Shown here: in pieces, positions 58,809-64,000 of the stretch | Layout: each line of letters opens with the position of its first letter | How positions within the stretch are numbered: position 1 is the stretch's first letter | NCBI GenBank assembly: GCA_910589485.1 | Contig: CAJUSW010000004.1 | Location: 186,001-250,000, forward strand | DNA from: an uncultured Duncaniella sp. | Lineage (GTDB): Bacteria; Bacteroidota; Bacteroidia; Bacteroidales; Muribaculaceae | Length of the DNA: 64,000 nucleotides | Reading direction: 5' to 3' | Program-made: the position numbers and the translations under genes | The notes under the pieces: model-generated | Told to the model about the DNA's origin: nothing | The model's input: the letters and a program-made list of their open reading frames with translations, nothing else | Database searches by the model: none

Positions 58809-59637
58809 TGAGCAACTACGAAAATACATCCCTAATGTATTGGACACTGTCGAGGGTGAAGTACCGCTCTTTGACAAGCTGTCTCCATTCCTTGTACAAC
58901 AGCAAATGTGGCTTGAGTCTGAGATCCTCGGCTCTGATGATCTGCCTGTCGGCTCGTGGCTTCCGGTCGCCCGGCGCTTGATCGCTCTCCGGGCATTCGC
59001 TGATGCCATCCCTTCTCTTGACATTGTGCTCTCTCCAAACGGCTTTGCCGTTGTCAGCACTTCTGAGATGGCTCCGGCATCAAAGGAACGTGTCGAGAGA
59101 CTTGTCGCCTCCCTCCGTTCTACTTCGGATGAATGTCTATGCCTGCTTGTCGATAACCTCAAAGTTTTCAGACCTTGGCTCGAGACTCAAAATGGCATAT
59201 TCTTTACCGGATCTCTTATCCGCTCTTTACAGGATGTCAAACGATGGCATCGCTCTGATGACCTTTTGGCCACATACGACAAGGTCTATGGCCTCGCCCG
59301 ACAGTTTGAGGTTGAATCGGCTAATTCTTATCTCGGATCTGCGCTCATTCATCAAATGATTTCATTCGCACATAATCCGAATATGAGTGATGACCTTGGA
59401 CTTGAGTGTGCTGTACTATTGCCGCTGTTGCGCAATGCGGAGAACCGGTGGATTGATGTACATGTGCGCGATCAGAAACACAAGTGCCCTGATACGCATG
59501 AGCTGTGGCATCTTTTATCTCCGGTCATTGACTGTATTAAGCGCTTGCCAAGGATATTCCGCGAAATATGGGGTCCCGAAATGGGCGAGGCTCTTGAACC
59601 ATTTAATAATAACATTCCCGGTGCATACTTTTTCTGA
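58786..59637 (+). CDS. Head-tail connector-type protein (DUF6712-like)
   Basis: 283 residues (MEKLITSDEQLRKYIPNVLDTVEG...PLFDKLSPFL). Looks like the DUF6712 proteins that follow the portal gene in many Bacteroides phages. Helical, no catalytic motif; probably an adaptor in the neck. Assignment from memory of the family and position. Confidence 0.6.
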   Translation: MEKLITSDEQLRKYIPNVLDTVEGEVPLFDKLSPFLVQQQMWLESEILGSDDLPVGSWLPVARRLIALRAFADAIPSLDIVLSPNGFAVVSTSEMAPASKERVERLVASLRSTSDECLCLLVDNLKVFRPWLETQNGIFFTGSLIRSLQDVKRWHRSDDLLATYDKVYGLARQFEVESANSYLGSALIHQMISFAHNPNMSDDLGLECAVLLPLLRNAENRWIDVHVRDQKHKCPDTHELWHLLSPVIDCIKRLPRIFREIWGPEMGEALEPFNNNIPGAYFF

Positions 59638-60419
59638 TGAATATTGATATAACTGTTCCTGACTCTTGGTCTGCTCTTACTCAGAGTCAGCTTGTTTTCC
59701 TTTTTAAGACCATTATGAACGTTCAGAAAATAAACGAGTCTGAACGTTATCTCTCCCTCGAGGACTACTCGGCGCAGACTCGCGCCTCGATAGCTACTTA
59801 CTGCCTTTTCAGGTGGTCCGGCCTTAAAGTCATAACTCCCTATGGTGATGGTTTCCTTCTGAAATACAAGAAAACCACCTTTAAGATATCTGCTGAACAG
59901 CTTGCCGCTGCTCTTGTATCTCTTGATTGGATTAAAGAACCGCCGTCTATACCTGTACGTCTTGAGAGAATTGGCAAAGGCCGGGCGGTCAATGCAGATC
60001 TCTCCGGCTTTCCCTTTGAGTCTTATCTGGCCTGTGAGAATTTGTGGCAAGGTTATCAGATCACACATAATGATGACCTGCTTAGGCAAATGGCGGAACT
60101 GCTGTACCAAAAAGAGGGCATTGCTCCGGCTGAATATGAACTGTTGGGAGTATTCTACTGGTGGGCCTCGGTTAAAACATATTTCTCCTCGCTGTTCCCT
60201 AATTTCTTCAGGCCTGTCGGCTCGGCAGATTCTGGTCCTGCTCCTGATTATGACTCTCTGCGCCGGAGCGTTGATGCTCAGATCCGCGCCTTGACCAAAG
60301 GCGACGTCTCTAAAGAGTCCCAGATCCTCGCTTTGGACGTATGGCGTGCGCTTACAGAGCTTGACGCTCAGGCACACGAATTCGAGGAACTTAATAAAAA
60401 ATTCGCTAAAAAATCTTGA
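59637..60419 (+). CDS. Hypothetical phage tail-region protein
   Basis: 260 residues. Starts MNIDITVPDSWSALTQSQLVFLFK; the middle contains LGVFYWWASVKTYFSSLFPNFF. Possibly a tail assembly factor by position. Family unknown. Overlaps the neighbour at the start by one base. Confidence 0.6.
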   Translation: MNIDITVPDSWSALTQSQLVFLFKTIMNVQKINESERYLSLEDYSAQTRASIATYCLFRWSGLKVITPYGDGFLLKYKKTTFKISAEQLAAALVSLDWIKEPPSIPVRLERIGKGRAVNADLSGFPFESYLACENLWQGYQITHNDDLLRQMAELLYQKEGIAPAEYELLGVFYWWASVKTYFSSLFPNFFRPVGSADSGPAPDYDSLRRSVDAQIRALTKGDVSKESQILALDVWRALTELDAQAHEFEELNKKFAKKS

Positions 60420-60420
60420 C

Positions 60421-60918
60421 ATGGAAACCCCTAATTTTAATTGGGACTCAACCGATTTCTTTGAGAAGTTGACTTTGAGCAACAAGTTCGCTCATGCTCT
60501 CAACTTCCGGTTCTGCCGTGTTTCAGGTCTCGAGGGCTTTCAGGACGCTATATCCGACTTTAAATCTCGAGTTCCGTTTGTCGCTGCATCGGATATATCT
60601 CAAGGAGTCTTATATACCGACAACTCGCCACATACCGAACGGGTCAAGACCGTTTTTATAGCGTTCCCTCATGCCATAAATGACATGAAAGCCCGGGAGG
60701 TGGCTATGGATAAGATCCGCGAACTTTTCCGGCAGTTCATGTCGCGTCTTATCCTTGAAAAGACTCTGCTGGAGGAACATTGTATTTACCTCGATGATCG
60801 TATTGCGCTCACCGAGATTGACAGGTACACATTCTCCGGAATGGCGGCTGCATACTTCCAACTTAAAGTATCGACTTATACTGACCTCAGATTTAATCCG
60901 GACGAATGGCAAGAGTAG
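60421..60918 (+). CDS. Hypothetical neck/tail protein
   Basis: 165 residues from ATG 60421 (METPNFNWDSTDFF). Mixed alpha/beta (RVKTVFIAFPHAINDMKAREVAMDKIRELF). The size and position fit a neck or tail completion protein. The longer frame from 60346 overlaps the upstream gene. Confidence 0.6.
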   Translation: METPNFNWDSTDFFEKLTLSNKFAHALNFRFCRVSGLEGFQDAISDFKSRVPFVAASDISQGVLYTDNSPHTERVKTVFIAFPHAINDMKAREVAMDKIRELFRQFMSRLILEKTLLEEHCIYLDDRIALTEIDRYTFSGMAAAYFQLKVSTYTDLRFNPDEWQE

Positions 60919-61376
60919 ACCAGCAGTCGGTCATCGACCAACGCAAAAAATATGTCGAGTCCTGGAATAAAACGATGATTGATATTTGGCAGGAACGTAT
61001 CTATAAACTCAAGGTCATAAATACTTCTGCGCTCTGGGAATCTCCGATTTCTTTAGGCATCCGTGCCGATGGGCGTTTCTATGATATTACGCTATCTCAA
61101 AAGTTCCTTGAATATGGTATTTGGCAGGATCTTGGCGTGGGACGAGAACTCCGTCATGGCGATTATAACCATAATCAGGCGCATATCGAAAAAAACGGTC
61201 GTATCCGTGAACCTCGACGATGGTTTTCTATCAAATATTTTTCTTCCGTGATGGCTCTGCGCGATTTTATGGCTGATTCGCTCGGTGATGAATTTAAATC
61301 AATGTTCTGCGCTTCCCTTGATCCTGACATTGCCAAACGACGATCTTCTTTTTATAGACGCAACGGTTATCGTTAA
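60906..61376 (+). CDS. Hypothetical tail completion-type protein
   Basis: 156 residues, basic (MARVDQQSVIDQRKKYVESWNKTM), with YGIWQDLGVGRELRHGDYNHN; similar in character to HK97 gp10-type proteins that sit after the neck genes. Overlaps the previous gene by 13 nt. Confidence 0.55.
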   Translation: MARVDQQSVIDQRKKYVESWNKTMIDIWQERIYKLKVINTSALWESPISLGIRADGRFYDITLSQKFLEYGIWQDLGVGRELRHGDYNHNQAHIEKNGRIREPRRWFSIKYFSSVMALRDFMADSLGDEFKSMFCASLDPDIAKRRSSFYRRNGYR

Positions 61377-61718
61377 ATGTCTTTTACCGGCTGCCCTGTC
61401 CTCTCTATCTTTGAACAAACAACTTTACTCTCGATGACTGATTTTACCTCTCTCCAATCTAAAGTCAACTCTCTAAAAGCGCTCATCGCTAAAGACAGTA
61501 TATCTCCTGTTTACCTCGGGGGCATACTGGATGACATCATTCAGGCATTATCTCCTATAGCGTCATTTGATGACATATCTGAAGACCTTAAGACTATCCG
61601 AGAGAAACTGACACTCCTCATCCCACAGCGCATCGATTCGGAGGAGGAGCTTGACCGGATGCTCGAGGCCGGGGAATGTGAGCCCGGCAGAATCTATTAC
61701 ACCGAGGAGGAGTCGTAA
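61377..61718 (+). CDS. Hypothetical helical phage protein
   Basis: 113 residues from ATG 61377, or 94 from ATG 61434 (MTDFTSLQSKVNSLKALI), which has the more typical start. C-terminus acidic (SEEELDRMLEAGECEPGRIYYTEEES), as in small proteins preceding tail-fibre genes. From about 61,620 the GC content rises sharply. Confidence 0.6.
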   Translation: MSFTGCPVLSIFEQTTLLSMTDFTSLQSKVNSLKALIAKDSISPVYLGGILDDIIQALSPIASFDDISEDLKTIREKLTLLIPQRIDSEEELDRMLEAGECEPGRIYYTEEES

Positions 61719-61720
61719 TC

Positions 61721-61903
61721 ATGGCGCTTGCAATCGGTGGAAAGAAGATAGGCCGGCTTGCCATAGGGGGCAAGGCTGTGAGCCGTCTGGTGTATGCCGG
61801 GCGTGTGATATACTCGGCTGTCCGGGCCTGCATTGCCGGCGGATGGTGGCAGCACGGCCACGGCTGGCAACATGGTACAGGATGGGGAGAGCGCCGAAGA
61901 TAG
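61721..61903 (+). CDS. Small Gly/Arg-rich phage protein
   Basis: 60 residues (MALAIGGKKIGRLAIGGKAVSRLVYAGR) with an internal repeat (IGGKKIGRLAIGGKAVSRL) and a His/Trp-rich tail. Resembles the N-terminal segments of tail proteins that present binding loops. Family not recognised. Confidence 0.5.
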   Translation: MALAIGGKKIGRLAIGGKAVSRLVYAGRVIYSAVRACIAGGWWQHGHGWQHGTGWGERRR

Positions 61904-61933
61904 TCAACGAATCAAATCCAAAAACAAACATAC

Positions 61934-64000
61934 ATGGCAAAGAAACTTGATGTCATAAAAAGAGCAATTTCGAGCCTCGATGAGGCATGGAGCCACGATA
62001 GCGAAGGCTGGTGCCACGACATTGAGGACATTGAGAACTTTCTCAAGTCTGTCATAAAGCAGCTTCGCACCGATATAGAGGCTCACGGGGGAAACAAGGT
62101 GGGGTGCATAGAGCAGTACCCGGGTGAGGACGGCATGATCTACATCCGCGTGTTCGCCGACGACGCTTGCAAGGAAGCATGGGAGGCGGACCCCACGGCC
62201 AACGCCAAACTCCTGCTCGGACAGCTCAGCTTCAAGGTGAGCGACGCCGGAGGCGACGAGTACACGCTGGCCACCCGCATAACCCGCCTGCCGGTATCTC
62301 CGGCGGTGAAGGGTTCAGCCAATGAACTCGCCTTCTCCTACAACTCCTACTACGGGGGCGACCCTACCAACCTCGACACCGAGAACGGCACGGCCACCGT
62401 GAGCGTCAACGGCACGGAGATCGCGGCACTGGGCCTCACGCTCCGCCCCGGCAACGACTACACCCTTGACCTCGGCCCCTATCTCAATGCCGAGCAGAAC
62501 AGCGTGACGCTCACGGTGGCCAACGCCCACGGCAAGCGCAGGACTTTCAACATTTCGGTGCAGACGGTGGAGCTGAGCATAGGTTTCGGCGGGAGCTTCG
62601 ACGAGACGGCCCTCAGGGGCGCGGACTGGGAGCTCCCGGTGACGTGCAACGGCGTGGAGGCGCAGGTGCACCTGCTGATCGACGGCACGGAGCGAGCCGT
62701 GGCCTCGGTGCATAACTCCTCGGTGACATTCCGCGTCGACAGCGACGGGGCGCTCAATGCCGGGGCGCACACCCTTGAGGTGTATGCCGAGAACGCGGCC
62801 TTCGCCCTGCGCACGCCCACTGCCACCGCCCGCTTCATCAAAGGCGGACTATACGTCCCGACAATCTGCATAGGCAAGGACGCGGATCAGGAGGCGAAGC
62901 TCTACGCCACGGCCTCGGTCCCTTACTTCTTCCACTACCCCACGGCTACGGCGGGCACGGAGGTTAAGATAACTGCCCGTGTGATCGGTGCCGACGGAGG
63001 GGTGCTACGCAGTGGCATAAGCCAGACGGTGGTCATGCCGAGGGACGGCGAGAGCGGACTGCAGACGCTTCACCTCGCACTCAGCGAGGCTTCATATCTC
63101 CAGAGCGGGAACATACGCGTGGAGCTGACATGCGGCACCGCCACGGCCACGCACACCATACGCGTCACCGATCCCGGCGTCAACCTCTCTCCGGCGGCTG
63201 AATGTAAGATCCATCTTTCGGCGGCCGGAAGGAGCAATACCGATTCGGACGCGCAGGACTGGAAGAGCGAGTACCAGGGGCAGACGACTTGCAGCGTGGA
63301 GCGGTCGGCCAACTTCCGGCTGGCCGGAGGCGCGGGCTTCACGGGCGGTTCATTCATGATACCCGCCGGACGGAGGATCACCCTGCGCGGCTCACAGCCT
63401 TTCGGCAGGGACTTCGGCGCCAATGCCCCCGGAGTGGGCGACCGCACGGGCAAGACAATCGAATTTGAGTTCGCCACGCGCAACTGCACGGACTCCTCGG
63501 CCAAGGTGATAGAATGTCTCAACGGAGGCACCGGCTTCACCATCCGTGCCGACGGCATGGAGCTGCACACCACTGCCGGAAGCGTCCGCACGATATGGGA
63601 CGACGAGACCCGCCTGCGCGTGGGCATAGTGATCGAGGGCACCACCCGCCACTGCGTCAACAAGACAGTGAGCGGGCAGACGGAGCTGGACGCCAATATC
63701 GGGTACATATACGTCAACGGCGTGCCGGTGCGCATCATGGACTATCAGCGCGCCTCATGGAAGCAGGGCGCACCGCAGGACATAGTGATCGGCTCGGACG
63801 AGTGCGACGTGGAGCTGTACTCGGTGCGCGTCTACGACAAGGCCCTCTCCACGGCGCAGATGATAGGCAACTATGCCTACGACACCCCGGACGCCGACGA
63901 GAAGATAGCAATAGCCCGGCGCAACGACATACTGAACTCATACGGAGAGGTAGACTTCGCCAAGGTGCGCGAGGCGCTCCCCTCCACCCCCTACAAGATA
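61934..64000 (+). CDS. Large phage surface/tail protein with LamG-like domain (3' end outside window)
   Basis: An open frame of 689 codons from ATG 61934 with no stop before the window end. An N-terminal helical segment is followed by Ig-like beta domains (FKVSDAGGDEYTLATRITRLP, TATVSVNGTEIAALGLTL). A LamG/concanavalin-like domain follows (about residues 440-640; NFRLAGGAGFTGGSFMIPAGRRITLRGSQPFGRDFG and a CDVELYSVRVYDKAL strand). The end (YDTPDADEKIAIARRNDILN) reads like the linker that leads to a CotH-type domain in some Bacteroides phage proteins. Much more GC-rich than the other phage genes. Probably a tail-tip or baseplate receptor-binding protein. Confidence 0.72.
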   Translation, partial: MAKKLDVIKRAISSLDEAWSHDSEGWCHDIEDIENFLKSVIKQLRTDIEAHGGNKVGCIEQYPGEDGMIYIRVFADDACKEAWEADPTANAKLLLGQLSFKVSDAGGDEYTLATRITRLPVSPAVKGSANELAFSYNSYYGGDPTNLDTENGTATVSVNGTEIAALGLTLRPGNDYTLDLGPYLNAEQNSVTLTVANAHGKRRTFNISVQTVELSIGFGGSFDETALRGADWELPVTCNGVEAQVHLLIDGTERAVASVHNSSVTFRVDSDGALNAGAHTLEVYAENAAFALRTPTATARFIKGGLYVPTICIGKDADQEAKLYATASVPYFFHYPTATAGTEVKITARVIGADGGVLRSGISQTVVMPRDGESGLQTLHLALSEASYLQSGNIRVELTCGTATATHTIRVTDPGVNLSPAAECKIHLSAAGRSNTDSDAQDWKSEYQGQTTCSVERSANFRLAGGAGFTGGSFMIPAGRRITLRGSQPFGRDFGANAPGVGDRTGKTIEFEFATRNCTDSSAKVIECLNGGTGFTIRADGMELHTTAGSVRTIWDDETRLRVGIVIEGTTRHCVNKTVSGQTELDANIGYIYVNGVPVRIMDYQRASWKQGAPQDIVIGSDECDVELYSVRVYDKALSTAQMIGNYAYDTPDADEKIAIARRNDILNSYGEVDFAKVREALPSTPYKI

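Noticed and set aside
31000..64000. Diversity-generating retroelement in the prophage
   Set aside because: No reverse transcriptase and no template/variable repeat pair seen.

Overview
The window looks like a Bacteroidales chromosome, probably Muribaculaceae-like. The evidence is a GC-rich host part, repeated TAnnTTTGC promoter elements, a SusC/SusD pair, SPII lipoproteins, a T9SS-like C-terminus and the near absence of Shine-Dalgarno (SD) sequences. About 31 kb of host chromosome (1-31,000) is followed by a temperate prophage that begins near 31.1 kb and runs off the right edge.

Host part. In order: the 5' end of a lipoprotein gene (minus); a MATE efflux pump and an FAD-dependent oxidoreductase; tRNA-Arg(TCT) on the minus strand; pgpA, glnS and a TPR protein; a secreted GH13 amylase; two paralogous membrane-anchored TPR-HTH regulators separated by a small lipoprotein gene; an OmpX-like barrel (minus); valS, a CvpA-family gene, sufB, an RsmI-like methyltransferase, a YycJ-like MBL hydrolase and an orphan sensor kinase; then susD and susC on the minus strand. 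The susC frame is broken by a run of nine G. Two copies of a 187-189 bp inverted-repeat element lie immediately upstream of the ompX-like gene and of susD. A repeat-rich stretch (29.2-31.0 kb) carrying one odd gene separates susC from the prophage.

Prophage. An XRE repressor diverges from a cro-like gene and a LuxR-type regulator. A primase-helicase, a DnaA-domain-IV protein and a long run of small unknown genes follow, with a retropepsin-like protease near 41 kb. After an 860 bp non-coding, GTAC-rich spacer come the late genes: ClpP-type protease/scaffold, major capsid, phosphoribosyltransferase, PLD-like protein, small and large terminase, lysis genes (holin candidate, amidase, unimolecular-spanin candidate), hicA/hicB, then portal, connector and tail genes, and finally a GC-rich surface protein cut by the window edge. 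No integrase or transposase is present in the window.

Most interesting signal. Two unlinked prophage loci (41.85-42.06 kb and 55.42-55.59 kb) each have a consensus promoter that starts right at a structured RNA of about 160-210 nt. In each RNA the extreme 5' end (X) is complementary to a segment (X') held in the loop of the 3' terminator hairpin, giving a pseudoknot topology. A further copy of the same word (X'') lies just upstream of the start codon of the next gene. The words differ completely between the loci while the pairing is kept; only a 17-nt hairpin and a short AGCAACGG motif are shared. I recognise no described RNA family here. The layout recalls the seqA/seqB/seqC logic of phage P4 antisense immunity.
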